This document shows positions 9,112 through 18,422 of a stretch of DNA of 46,302 bases, piece after piece. The stretch is from assembly GCA_005798855.1 (NCBI GenBank), contig SYIF01000003.1:1-46302 (forward strand), given 5' to 3'. Both the position numbers and the translations under genes were made by a program. The DNA is from Actinomycetota bacterium (GTDB lineage: Bacteria; Actinomycetota; Thermoleophilia; Gaiellales; F1-60-MAGs149). Each line of letters starts with the position of its first letter. Position 1 is the stretch's first letter. The notes beneath the pieces are model-generated. The model saw only the letters and a program-made list of their open reading frames with translations, searched no databases and was not told where the DNA came from.

Positions 9112-10233
9112 ATGGCAGACGCAGAACCATTGATCGATTGTGATGTCCACAATGCCCTCGCTGATGACGGCGCGTTGGGCCCATACATGCCTCAGGCCTG
9201 GCGTGATCGCCGCGAGGCCTTGACGTATCTACCCACCGAGTTTCGAAATGTCCGCGAGAACCTTGGAGATAGGTCGTACATCGGGGCCGAGTATCCGCGA
9301 CCGACACCCCGTGCCTCACGCGTGGATGCGTGGCCGCCCGATGGTGGAGCACCGGCATCCGACTTAGATTTCACACGGGCCCAACTTCTCGATCGGTGGA
9401 ATGTTGAGTACGCGGTGCTCAACCCACTGCTCGGCATCGGCGAAATGCTTAATCTGGAGTTGGCAGCAGTGATGGCTCGGGCTGCCAACGATTGGCTGGT
9501 GGACCAGTGGCTCGACCCGGAGCCGCGATTCCGTGGCTCTATCGTGATTCCCTACGAGGACGCGGTCTGGAGTGCGGGCGAGATCGATCGCGTAGCGGCT
9601 GACGATCGCTTTGTTCAGGCCCTCATGCTGTCACGCACGATCGAGCCGATGGGTCGGCGGCGTTACTGGCCAATTTACGAGGCCTGCGAACGAAATGGGA
9701 TCCCGCTCGGCATTCATAACGGCGGCTGGGGTGGGCATCCAATGACGCCAACGGGCTTCCCAACCTTTTACCTAGAGGATGCGGCAGCAATGGCACTCGC
9801 CTTCCAGGCGCAGATCACCAGCCTCATCTGCGAAGGCGTCCTGCATCGGTTTCCGAGACTACGCATCGTACTGATCGAGGGCGGCTTCGCTTGGCTCCCG
9901 TCGTTGATGTGGCGTCTCGATCGTGCGTGGGAGAAGTTGCGTGTGGAGGTACCTCACCTTGACGTACCCCCATCCGTCCTGGTTCGCGAGCGGTTCTGGT
10001 TCTCGACGCAGCCGATGGAAGAGACGGAACACCCTCACCAATTCGGTGAGCTAATCGAGGATCTCGATATGTCTGACCGAATCCTCTTCTCCACGGACTA
10101 TCCACACTGGGACTTCGATTCGCCTAATGCAGCGCTCCCTCCGCGGCTCGACACGGGCCTGCGGCATAAGATCTTGCACGACAACGCTGCGGCGCTCTAC
10201 GCGCTCCCAGCGGTTTCCCCCGCCAATGACTAA
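9112..10233 (+). CDS. amidohydrolase family protein, paralogue of the preceding gene
   Basis: IDCDVHNALAD, GIHNGGWGGHP, EGGFAWLPSLMWRLD, STDYPHWDFD; ATG 9112. Confidence 0.85.
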   Translation: MADAEPLIDCDVHNALADDGALGPYMPQAWRDRREALTYLPTEFRNVRENLGDRSYIGAEYPRPTPRASRVDAWPPDGGAPASDLDFTRAQLLDRWNVEYAVLNPLLGIGEMLNLELAAVMARAANDWLVDQWLDPEPRFRGSIVIPYEDAVWSAGEIDRVAADDRFVQALMLSRTIEPMGRRRYWPIYEACERNGIPLGIHNGGWGGHPMTPTGFPTFYLEDAAAMALAFQAQITSLICEGVLHRFPRLRIVLIEGGFAWLPSLMWRLDRAWEKLRVEVPHLDVPPSVLVRERFWFSTQPMEETEHPHQFGELIEDLDMSDRILFSTDYPHWDFDSPNAALPPRLDTGLRHKILHDNAAALYALPAVSPAND

Positions 10234-10687
10234 ACACGTTCTCTGTGCTGCTCGAGAGCTCGCTGTCGGCGAGCACCGCGTCTTCGACGTCGACGGCCGC
10301 TCGATTGGCGTGTACAACGTTGGAGGCGAGTTCTTGGCGATCCGGAACCGCTGTCCACATCAAGGCGGTCCTCTGTGTGAAGGAGTCCAGGTCGGTGCCT
10401 TGATCTCGGAGGAACCCGGTACCTATATCTATGATCGGCCGGGCGAGGTCGTGCGGTGCCCGTGGCATGCGTGGGAATTCGATCTTCGCACTGGGACGTC
10501 ATGGTTTGACCCTGAGCATCAGCGCGTCAAGTTCTACGAGGTGCAGGTGCTGACGGGCGAGGATGTTGCAGGATTAATGCCGCCGAGGCCCGGGATGTTA
10601 CCCGGCCCGTACCGCGCAGAAATCGTCCCGGTCTCGGTTGAGGATGCCTATCTGGTGATCGATGTGGGGCACATCCCCAAGGGGTGA
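10226..10687 (+). CDS. Rieske (2Fe-2S) domain protein
   Basis: Ligand motifs CPHQGGPL and CPWHAWEFD. ATG 10226 overlaps the previous gene by 8 bp. Confidence 0.9.
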   Translation: MTKHVLCAARELAVGEHRVFDVDGRSIGVYNVGGEFLAIRNRCPHQGGPLCEGVQVGALISEEPGTYIYDRPGEVVRCPWHAWEFDLRTGTSWFDPEHQRVKFYEVQVLTGEDVAGLMPPRPGMLPGPYRAEIVPVSVEDAYLVIDVGHIPKG

Positions 10688-10700
10688 GTTGCCCGGGTTT

Positions 10701-11909
10701 CTAGGCGTTTGCACCAGAAGAAAGTCGGCGTGCTGGAGGAAGCACCGACGTATCGAGTGCAATCTTCGAGGTCTCGCCATCAAGCAGCACGCGTCCGAGC
10801 TCGCGCATCTGCGTATCGTCACGCACGTGCAGCGTCAATGTACGCGCGTCTCGGTAGAGGGCCTCGAGTGGATACATGCGAAAAGCTGTTCGTGCGCCGC
10901 AGACATCGAACGCACGCTCGGTGGTTCGTAGAACCGTGCGCTTGGCGAGATGGACTGCCATCAGCGACTGTGCTTCGGCCAAGGACCAATTGCCAGTATC
11001 CCACGTAGCGGCGGCCGCCTGGACTGCACTGCGTGCACCGTGGACTGCGGCTGCCATTTCCCCGAGTGCTGCCTGGACGAGGTCGGAGTCGGCCAAGTAG
11101 CCGCGCTCACGAACCCAGTCGAGACTGAAGTCGAGGGCAGTCCTGGCCACACCAACATGGTTTGCGGCAAATGCCAACGTGAAGGTTCGAGGATCTTTCT
11201 GGACCCAGGCACCAGGAGGGCCGATGATCATGTCTTGGGTGACATGGAGGTTCGTGACCCGTACGCTCTGCGAGACGGTTTGGCGCATGCCGAGGACGTC
11301 CCACTCATCGATCATTTCGATCTCGGGCGCAGTTCGTGGGACGAGTATCGTCACCGTTCGATCGGGGTAGGGCTCGGACCCAGGCATTGCAACCCAGAGC
11401 AGCAGGTGGTCTGCCGCCGGTCCAAGAGATGCGAAGTACTTCATGCAATTGAGACGCCAGCCTGTGCCGTCCGCTTCCATCTCCGTCGCATAGACACCAG
11501 GCTGCGCGCTACGTGGTGCCGTCTCGCTGCCAACCGATGCGAGCAACTGCCCCTGCTCCACGATCGGGCGGAGCAGCTGCTCGTGCTGCTCGGGCGTGCC
11601 ATGGCGGGCAATGAAGCCAAGCGCATGGGAGTGCACCTGCACGAGCTGACCGGTCGAGCTGTCGGCGTAGGCAAGGTGCTCAAGCAACTCGTAGTACGGG
11701 GCAAAAGAACCCGCGCTCCACATGCCAAATCCGCCAACTTCGAGTGGGGCGGTCAGCGCTAGGAGGCCCAGTTCTCGGAGGTTCGCGAAATTTTCAGTAG
11801 GAAAGGCAACAGTGTTGTCAGAGGCCCGGGCCCGCCCTCGAAATGCCGGAATCAGTGCCTCAATTTGTTCGAGGCGTTGCCTTTGGAGTAGGTTGGTCTG
11901 CGCTGGCAT
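10701..11909 (-). CDS. acyl-CoA dehydrogenase-fold flavoprotein
   Basis: ACAD-like organisation (FANLRELGLLALTAPLEVGGFGM, YADSSTGQLVQVHSHALGF, DEWDVLGMRQTVSQSV, YRDARTLTLHVRDD). C-terminal YEGT motif not seen. Confidence 0.8.
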   Translation of the reverse strand: MPAQTNLLQRQRLEQIEALIPAFRGRARASDNTVAFPTENFANLRELGLLALTAPLEVGGFGMWSAGSFAPYYELLEHLAYADSSTGQLVQVHSHALGFIARHGTPEQHEQLLRPIVEQGQLLASVGSETAPRSAQPGVYATEMEADGTGWRLNCMKYFASLGPAADHLLLWVAMPGSEPYPDRTVTILVPRTAPEIEMIDEWDVLGMRQTVSQSVRVTNLHVTQDMIIGPPGAWVQKDPRTFTLAFAANHVGVARTALDFSLDWVRERGYLADSDLVQAALGEMAAAVHGARSAVQAAAATWDTGNWSLAEAQSLMAVHLAKRTVLRTTERAFDVCGARTAFRMYPLEALYRDARTLTLHVRDDTQMRELGRVLLDGETSKIALDTSVLPPARRLSSGANA

Positions 11910-13261
11910 CACAGTGCTCCTTGTGCGGCGGATGTTGCCTCTGCGCCGTATGTTAGAAAAGAAATCAGAGTATCTTCGTCGGCTGCCCCGAGCTGAGCGG
12001 AAGGCACCACGGGTTCGCGTGGACACGTCGCACCACCAGGCGCAAGGTGCAGTGTGGCTTTCCGCAGAATGACCTGCTCCCACCCGTCTGTCCCCGGCTC
12101 ACCCTCTGCCTCGATGGGGCCCGAACTACGTGTCGTGCCATCGTTCAGGTGGAGCTCGACGATCGCGACTCGCTGCCCTGGAAAGAGCGCCGTGAGTTCC
12201 GGGGCGACGACGATTTCGATGCGTTCGGCAAGTCGATGGACAGCGGGGTCATCAAAACCAGCCAGCACCTCAGGGACGCCAAAGGTACCGCGCGCGAGGG
12301 CGGTCGCAACCGGCCAGAGGAGGCTGTACTGCATCTCCTCCGTATTGGTGGGACGGCGACGAGAGAGCAGGTCTGCTGCCGCGAATGTCCGGACCACTAC
12401 GTGCTCGATCTGATCGGGGTGTGTGAGCGAGGCGCTAAGACCTCGGGCTGCGTCGATCGCCGGCTGGCTCCACCGGCAGCAGGGGTAGGGCTTGATGTAG
12501 AGATCGAGCAGTCCCCACTGATTCCCGAGTTGCAGGTCGCGTTCAGTCAACATGAACTCGCTCGTCAGCCCGGTAAAACCGCGACGCGCGAGCAGTGCGC
12601 TGGTGGTGCCATTCATTGCGCCCCATCCGCAGGTGTCCTTGGTCATCGCTGGGTCGCCAACTGCGCGGGGCATCAGTGCAATCGGTGCGTGGTACTCGGC
12701 GATGCCAAGAGCGTGACCAATTTGGTCGGCGTCGAGCCCATAGAGTCGAGCTGTGGCGGCAGCAACACCGAGCGAGCCCCACGAGGCGGAGGCGTGATAC
12801 TGGGCCTCACGTTCATGAATCAGCACTCCGGCATGGATCGCGACTTCATAGCCAACGACGACGGCCTCGAGAAACTCCTGTATCGAGGCGTTGACCGCCT
12901 GAGCTGCGGCGAGTACCCCGGGGATGATCATGGCGCCCGGATGTCCCTTGGTAATGCGGTGGCCGTCATCGAAATCGAGCACGTTGGCGAGGACACCGTT
13001 TGCCCACGCCGCACCTGGGACCGACAGCACTCGTCCGTCGAGGAGAGCACGGGCAGTCGTGCCGCCCATTGCCTCAGAGGCGAAGTCGGCGGCGATGCTC
13101 GAGGCCGGGGCAACACGACCAGCGACCGAAACGGCAGCAAAATCAACGAGCACCAGCGCCACGTGGCGACGGACATGGGCGGGGACATCGTCCCAGCGGA
13201 GTTTCTGAGTAAAATCGACGACCTGCGAGGCCACGCTGATCGACGGTGCGCTAGTCGCCAC
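11909..13261 (-). CDS. MmgE/PrpD family protein
   Basis: MmgE/PrpD blocks (NVLDFDDGHRITKGHPGAMIIPGVLAAAQ, EYHAPIALMPRAVGDPAMTKDTCGWGAMNG, KPYPCCRWSQPAIDA). GTG 13261. Confidence 0.9.
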   Translation of the reverse strand: MATSAPSISVASQVVDFTQKLRWDDVPAHVRRHVALVLVDFAAVSVAGRVAPASSIAADFASEAMGGTTARALLDGRVLSVPGAAWANGVLANVLDFDDGHRITKGHPGAMIIPGVLAAAQAVNASIQEFLEAVVVGYEVAIHAGVLIHEREAQYHASASWGSLGVAAATARLYGLDADQIGHALGIAEYHAPIALMPRAVGDPAMTKDTCGWGAMNGTTSALLARRGFTGLTSEFMLTERDLQLGNQWGLLDLYIKPYPCCRWSQPAIDAARGLSASLTHPDQIEHVVVRTFAAADLLSRRRPTNTEEMQYSLLWPVATALARGTFGVPEVLAGFDDPAVHRLAERIEIVVAPELTALFPGQRVAIVELHLNDGTTRSSGPIEAEGEPGTDGWEQVILRKATLHLAPGGATCPREPVVPSAQLGAADEDTLISFLTYGAEATSAAQGAL

Positions 13262-14156
13262 TGGACATTCCCTTGAGTGCGGCTGAGAGGTTGTGGGCGG
13301 CATCGATCAGGCGGACGCCGGCTTCGTCAATGCTTGAGTCAAAGCGATACTTTGGCCCAGAAATATTGATCGCCGCGATGATGCGCCCCTCCGGGTTTCG
13401 TACGGGTGTCGCGACCGCGACAAGGCCAGCTTCGAGTTCTTCGTCGGCGACGGAGAAGCCGCGCTTGCGTGCCTCGGCTATGCGCTCCATGTAGGCCTTC
13501 GGGGTCGTTGCCGTATTTGGGCCCACCTGGTCCATCGATCGAGACGCAAGCAGTTGCAGGATCGCACCATCGGGCTCATCGACCAAGAGTGCACGACCAA
13601 CAGCAGTGCAGTAGATCGGGGCGGTACGACCAACCCAGCCCATCGATTGCACGCGTGTTGGCGCAGATTCAGACAGGATTGTGATGGTCTCAGCGCCGTG
13701 GAGCACTGAGAGAAATGCGCGCTCACCGAATTCGTTGACGAGTTGCTGAAGCACCGGACGGCCAGCGTCGAGCAGGAGGCGCTCGCCCGCGAGACTTGCG
13801 AGGGCATAGATACGCCAGCCGAGACGGTAGCCACGTGTTTCGGGATTGCGATCGACCAGACCGTACTCAGCCAAGGTCTTGAGCGTACGCGACACCTGGC
13901 TTTTCTCGCGTCCAAGGAGTTCCGCAATTTTGGTAACGCCAAGAGTGCCCTGCTCGATCGCCTCGTCCGAGCCGAGTGAGAGCAACACTTCGAGGCTCCG
14001 GCGAATGCTCGTCTCGCGGTCCCCCGTTCCGCGCGGACCATCCAGCGAGGCATCAGATGCAGTATTACCAACCACTGTTGCTGACCGTATCACCTCGGAT
14101 CCGCTGCGGCAATCTAACCCTACCTTGCTGAAATCGTCGAGGGATTTGGAGTTCAT
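13251..14156 (-). CDS. IclR family transcriptional regulator
   Basis: HTH region IRRSLEVLLSLGSD...GVTKIAELLGREKSQVSRTLKTLAEYGLVDR; C-terminal IclR effector domain (YCTAVGRALL, GFSVADEELEAGLVAVATPVR). Start uncertain. Confidence 0.9.
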   Translation of the reverse strand: MNSKSLDDFSKVGLDCRSGSEVIRSATVVGNTASDASLDGPRGTGDRETSIRRSLEVLLSLGSDEAIEQGTLGVTKIAELLGREKSQVSRTLKTLAEYGLVDRNPETRGYRLGWRIYALASLAGERLLLDAGRPVLQQLVNEFGERAFLSVLHGAETITILSESAPTRVQSMGWVGRTAPIYCTAVGRALLVDEPDGAILQLLASRSMDQVGPNTATTPKAYMERIAEARKRGFSVADEELEAGLVAVATPVRNPEGRIIAAINISGPKYRFDSSIDEAGVRLIDAAHNLSAALKGMSSGD

Positions 14157-14193
14157 TGGCCAGCCGGGTATGAAGAGGCAGATAGGTGCTGCA

Positions 14194-15852
14194 TCACAGC
14201 GCGCCAACCTCAGCGGCGCCGTGCCACGCGGGATCCGAGGCGGCCTCGGTCTCGCCTGAGGCATTGACGGTAATCAGGCTGCAGCGGGCAAAGGGCTCTG
14301 AGGCTGGCGTCAGTGCGCGACGGATGACGGGATGGCCACGCAGCTCCAGCTCGGCAATAGTGGCGGCAGGGATGCGGTCATCGACGAAGGTATCGCCGCC
14401 CTCGCACCAGACGCGTGGAAGTTCGACCGAGTCGCGTGCCGTGAGGCCGTGGTGGAGTGCATTCACGATCGCGTGCGTCACAGAGCTTGTGATGGCCCAG
14501 CCGCCCGAGCCAGCAGCCGCTGCCACGGCAGCACCCTCTTGGTCGACCGCAATCGCGGCAGGAACACCAAATAGCGGTCGCTTGAAGGGCGCGATCGAGT
14601 TGGAACGACCAGGGCGAGGATCAAAGTTCGCCATGCCGCTATTGCCGAAGCCACTAATCTCAGGGATCAACGTACCGCCCCCAAAATCCTGTCCAATCGT
14701 GGTGATGATCACGGACACACCACCATCAGCATCACGAGCGACAACTTGGGTTGTCCCATCGGTCCCACCGGAGCCAGGTAGAACACCGTCGGCAACAGGT
14801 CCTGGCGTAATCGGCCGGGCCGCTGCGCGTTGTTGGTTGATGGCTGTTGCCCGCAACGTTGCGTACTCCGCACTTCGCAGGACTTGACTGTAGTGCGGCG
14901 TCGCCGCTGGGTCGCCAGACCAGGAAACGGCATCGGCAAAGACATGACCAAAAGCCTCTGCCATCAGGTGCAGAGCATCGGGACTAAGTGGATCACCGGC
15001 GGGCAGGTGCAGACGATCGAGCAGGCCAAACAGCAGATGCCCAAGATCGTCATCACCCACGGCGACGGCATACGAGCCAAATGCTGTCGGTGTTTCACGC
15101 GAAATCGTTGGGCGGTACGCGGCAAGATCTGCCAGCGTCATCACACCCCCAGTCTCGCGAAGTGCAGCGACGATTGCCTCCGCGATGGGGCCTTCGTAGA
15201 AGGCGTCTGGGCCATCGCTTGCGATCCGTTGCAGGGTTTCGCAGAGCCCGGTCATGGCGAGCTGAGAGCCAGGACCCCAATGGTCTGTGGCTCGTGGAGG
15301 CTGCCCATTCGGGACTGCCCATGCGGCGGCGGCAGGCGTAGCCCGCAGCCGTTCGAATGCATTGACAGCGACGAGGGCGAACGGCCAGTCGACGGCAAAC
15401 CCTTGCTGAGCAAGTTCGATGGCAGGTGCCAGGACTGCTGCGAGCGGCAGTCGTCCAGCCAGGGCGTGTGCCTCGCACATGCCACGGACAGCGCCAGGAA
15501 CTGCGGTTGCGCGACCGCCATTGGCATTGCTGCCGTCGGGAACCGTTGGAGCATCGTAGGGTGCGCCAGCATCCACGCTCCCGGTGTCGGCGACGTCGAA
15601 CATGTCAGCGCACGCTGCGCTGGGTGCCCATGGTCCGTGGTCGACCGAGAGGAATGTCTGCGTGGCAGGATCCCAGGTGAGGAGGTGCCCGTAGCCGGCT
15701 AGCCCAGCGTTATTCGGCTCGACGATCGCTGCGCAAAAGGCGCCCGCGATGACGGCATCGACGGAGTTACCGCCTTCGTGCAAGATGCGGACACCTGCCG
15801 CCACTTCGCTTGGATGTCCGGCAGCAACGGCCATGGTGTGATCAGGAGACAT
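14194..15852 (-). CDS. gamma-glutamyltransferase family protein
   Basis: MAVAAGHPSEVAAGVRILHEGGNSVDAVIAGAF, putative nucleophile GTTQVVARDADGGVSV, PEISGFGNSGMANFDPRPG. Confidence 0.85.
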   Translation of the reverse strand: MSPDHTMAVAAGHPSEVAAGVRILHEGGNSVDAVIAGAFCAAIVEPNNAGLAGYGHLLTWDPATQTFLSVDHGPWAPSAACADMFDVADTGSVDAGAPYDAPTVPDGSNANGGRATAVPGAVRGMCEAHALAGRLPLAAVLAPAIELAQQGFAVDWPFALVAVNAFERLRATPAAAAWAVPNGQPPRATDHWGPGSQLAMTGLCETLQRIASDGPDAFYEGPIAEAIVAALRETGGVMTLADLAAYRPTISRETPTAFGSYAVAVGDDDLGHLLFGLLDRLHLPAGDPLSPDALHLMAEAFGHVFADAVSWSGDPAATPHYSQVLRSAEYATLRATAINQQRAAARPITPGPVADGVLPGSGGTDGTTQVVARDADGGVSVIITTIGQDFGGGTLIPEISGFGNSGMANFDPRPGRSNSIAPFKRPLFGVPAAIAVDQEGAAVAAAAGSGGWAITSSVTHAIVNALHHGLTARDSVELPRVWCEGGDTFVDDRIPAATIAELELRGHPVIRRALTPASEPFARCSLITVNASGETEAASDPAWHGAAEVGAL

Positions 15853-17452
15853 CCTCAGCCCCCACTGTTTGTGGTGTCACCTCGATCACCGTGGGTCGGT
15901 CTGCCTGCAGCGCATCTCGCACATGCGTTGTGATGTCTTCGACTGTCTCGGCTTTCACACCGAGGCAACCAAAGCCACGGGCAATCGCGGGATAGTCAAA
16001 GGCGGACGCATCTGTTCCGATTCGCGGAATCGACGACAGATCCATGGCATCACGAATCTCGCCGTAGCCCGAGTTGTTCCAGACGATGATCGGCAGTGGT
16101 AGGCCACAATCCCGCCCAGTTGCTAGCTCTTGGAGTGTGAACAGAAAGCCACCGTCACCGGCAATTGCAATGACATCACGCGTTGGTTCGGCCAGCTTGG
16201 CTCCGATTGCCATCGGCAACGCTGGCCCGAGACAGCCGAACCCAATCGGCATCAGCCACGAACCAGGGGCGTAGACGTCGAGCGCATGGTTGGCGGCATA
16301 GCCAGGCTGTGTCGAGTCAACGGCAACGATGCGATCACGCGCCAATGCTGAGTCGAGCGCACGGATCGTCGGTAGGTAGCGACGCAATTCATCAGGCCAG
16401 ATTACGGCGGCGTTATCGGCGGCAATCTGTCGACCCAACTCGGCGACACGGTCCGTCGCAACCGGCTGTCCAAGTGCCGTTGTGATCGCTTCGAGACACG
16501 CGGTTGCATCGCCGTGCATTGCGATCGCAGGTAGTACGTTCGTCTCGAGTGAGCGCTCGTCCGTATCGATGCGGATCACGTGCCCCTGCGGCTTAAAGCC
16601 CTCAGCGTGGGTCCACCAATCGAGATCCGAGACCTGGCTGCCGACCACGACGACGACGTCGGCCTCAACGAAATACCGATCGAGCGGCGAGAACATCATG
16701 CGCGAGGGGATGCACAGCGGGTGGTCTGCGGGGATTGCCCCCTTGGCATTGATCGTCAGTCCAACCGGGGCGCCAAGCTGCTCTGCGAGCGCAAGTGCGG
16801 CGGGCCCGGCATTACGTCCGCCACCACCAAGGATGATGGCCGGGTTCTTTGCAGCAACGAGCAGGTCCAGGGCGGCGCCGACCATCTCTTCGGTTGGAGC
16901 CAGCGCGGGTGGCAGGCTAGGGCTGGGGCCGTTTGCTGCGGGGTGGCGCAGGATGTCCATCGGCACCTCTAGGTGGACAGGGCCACGCGGTCCCGAACGA
17001 CCAGAGAGCACAGCCCAGGCCTCAGCCACGGCCTGCTCGAGCATGCTCGGGTCAGTTACCGTCAGCGTGCGACGCGTGACCGTACCGGTCATCGCCGCCT
17101 GGTCAGGCAGATCGTGGATGACGCCCAATTGGCGACCACGGTGCGTGGTCTTGACGGCGGCCGAGATCACCAGCAGTGGAGTCGAATCGTGGCGGGCCTG
17201 AGCGAGCGGCGTCATCGCATTCGTGACACCGGGCCCGGTGATGATGATCATGACTCCCGGCGTGTCGGTTACCCGTCCCCAACCGTCGGCCATAAAACCG
17301 GCACCCTGCTCATGACGGGTGGTGATGTGGCGGATCTCGCTATTGCCAAGGCCACGGTAGAGCTCGAGCGTATGCACACCCGGGATCCCAAAGACCGTGG
17401 TGACACCACGCTCGGCAAGCAACTCGACAAGATGTTCTCCACAGGTTTTCAT
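15842..17452 (-). CDS. thiamine pyrophosphate-dependent enzyme, resembles 5-guanidino-2-oxopentanoate decarboxylase (AruI) / acetolactate synthase family
   Basis: MKTCGEHLVELLAERGVTTVFGIPGVHTLELYRGL, RHEQGAGFMADGW, GDGGFLFTLQEL...NNSGYGEIR. N-terminus resembles AruI annotations from memory. Confidence 0.8.
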   Translation of the reverse strand: MKTCGEHLVELLAERGVTTVFGIPGVHTLELYRGLGNSEIRHITTRHEQGAGFMADGWGRVTDTPGVMIIITGPGVTNAMTPLAQARHDSTPLLVISAAVKTTHRGRQLGVIHDLPDQAAMTGTVTRRTLTVTDPSMLEQAVAEAWAVLSGRSGPRGPVHLEVPMDILRHPAANGPSPSLPPALAPTEEMVGAALDLLVAAKNPAIILGGGGRNAGPAALALAEQLGAPVGLTINAKGAIPADHPLCIPSRMMFSPLDRYFVEADVVVVVGSQVSDLDWWTHAEGFKPQGHVIRIDTDERSLETNVLPAIAMHGDATACLEAITTALGQPVATDRVAELGRQIAADNAAVIWPDELRRYLPTIRALDSALARDRIVAVDSTQPGYAANHALDVYAPGSWLMPIGFGCLGPALPMAIGAKLAEPTRDVIAIAGDGGFLFTLQELATGRDCGLPLPIIVWNNSGYGEIRDAMDLSSIPRIGTDASAFDYPAIARGFGCLGVKAETVEDITTHVRDALQADRPTVIEVTPQTVGAEDVS

Positions 17453-17486
17453 CAGTAGCCCTTCAGGTGCTGTAGCGATAGCACTG

Positions 17487-18422
17487 TTATTGCACCGGGG
17501 TTAGAGCATGGCCAGACGTCTGCCAGCTAATGACGTTTTGTGCCTGGTGGGCGTAGGTGGCTGCCTCGGCCTCCACACTCCAGAAGGCGGCGTGTGGATT
17601 GATCACGATCCGAGGATGCGAGCGAATTGCTGCGGTAGGTGTTGGAGGTTCGTCGGCGAGTACGTCGATGGCCGCGCCCGCAATAGTCCCGGCATCGAGC
17701 GCTGTCAGGAGGGCGTCGGTAACGACCAGTCCACCACGCGCGACATTGATGAGGTAGGCCTCAGGTCGCATCTGGGATAGTCGTCCAGCATCGATCAAGG
17801 GAGGTTGTCCCACCTGAGCGGGGATGTGAAGCGAGACGACATCGCTGATGCCGAGTAGCTCATCGAGAGTCACTGCTCGAACGGGCGCTGTGATCGGGGC
17901 GATCGGATCATGCGCGACTACTGCGCCGAAGAACGGGGCGGCGAGCTCGGCGACGCGACGACCGATCCGACCAAACCCGACGAGTCCAAGCGTGAGCCCT
18001 GAGACACGGTGGCGCGGCCCTGTGGCGAATGGGTCCCACGCTCCCTCGCGGACCGAGCGATCGAGAAAGTTGGTGTGCCGTAGGAGTCCGAGGGCGAGCG
18101 CAAGCGTCGTGACGGCAACTTCTTCCGTCACGACATCAGGCACGTTAGTGACCACGATGTCGTGACGTTTGGCGGCAGCGAGGTCGATGTGGTTTGTCCC
18201 AACGGTTGCCGACGCGATCACGCGGAGGTCGGGCAACGCTGCAATGGCAGCGGCGGAAATGGGGCTGTCGCCAACAAGGATTGCGGTTGCGCCTGTGGCG
18301 GCAGCGACGACTTCCTCGTCTGTATTTGCGAGTGCGTGTTCGACGCTGAAGCCCGCGGCCTCAAGCAACGTGGGCCCGTCGTGGGGGTCAGCAGGTGCCG
18401 TATCAAGGTAGATTGCCTTCAT
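17487..18422 (-). CDS. D-2-hydroxyacid dehydrogenase (phosphoglycerate dehydrogenase-like)
   Basis: NAD-binding GLVGFGRIGRRVAELA, VVSLHIPAQVGQPPLI, LINVARGGLVV, NPHAAFWS; ATG 18422. Confidence 0.9.
   Translation of the reverse strand: MKAIYLDTAPADPHDGPTLLEAAGFSVEHALANTDEEVVAAATGATAILVGDSPISAAAIAALPDLRVIASATVGTNHIDLAAAKRHDIVVTNVPDVVTEEVAVTTLALALGLLRHTNFLDRSVREGAWDPFATGPRHRVSGLTLGLVGFGRIGRRVAELAAPFFGAVVAHDPIAPITAPVRAVTLDELLGISDVVSLHIPAQVGQPPLIDAGRLSQMRPEAYLINVARGGLVVTDALLTALDAGTIAGAAIDVLADEPPTPTAAIRSHPRIVINPHAAFWSVEAEAATYAHQAQNVISWQTSGHALTPVQ

Noticed and set aside
10950-11762. 270-aa plus-strand ORF opposite the ACAD-like gene
   Set aside because: Antisense artefact; the minus strand gives a coherent flavoprotein.
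12047-13276. 409-aa plus-strand ORF opposite MmgE/PrpD
   Set aside because: Antisense shadow ORF in high-GC DNA. The minus-strand frame has clear family motifs; this one has none.
14830-15702. 290-aa plus-strand ORF opposite the GGT gene
   Set aside because: No recognisable motifs, Cys/Arg-rich composition; antisense artefact.
17453-17486. GTGCT...AGCAC mini-inverted repeat near the ThDP/dehydrogenase junction
   Set aside because: Only a 5-bp stem; expected by chance.
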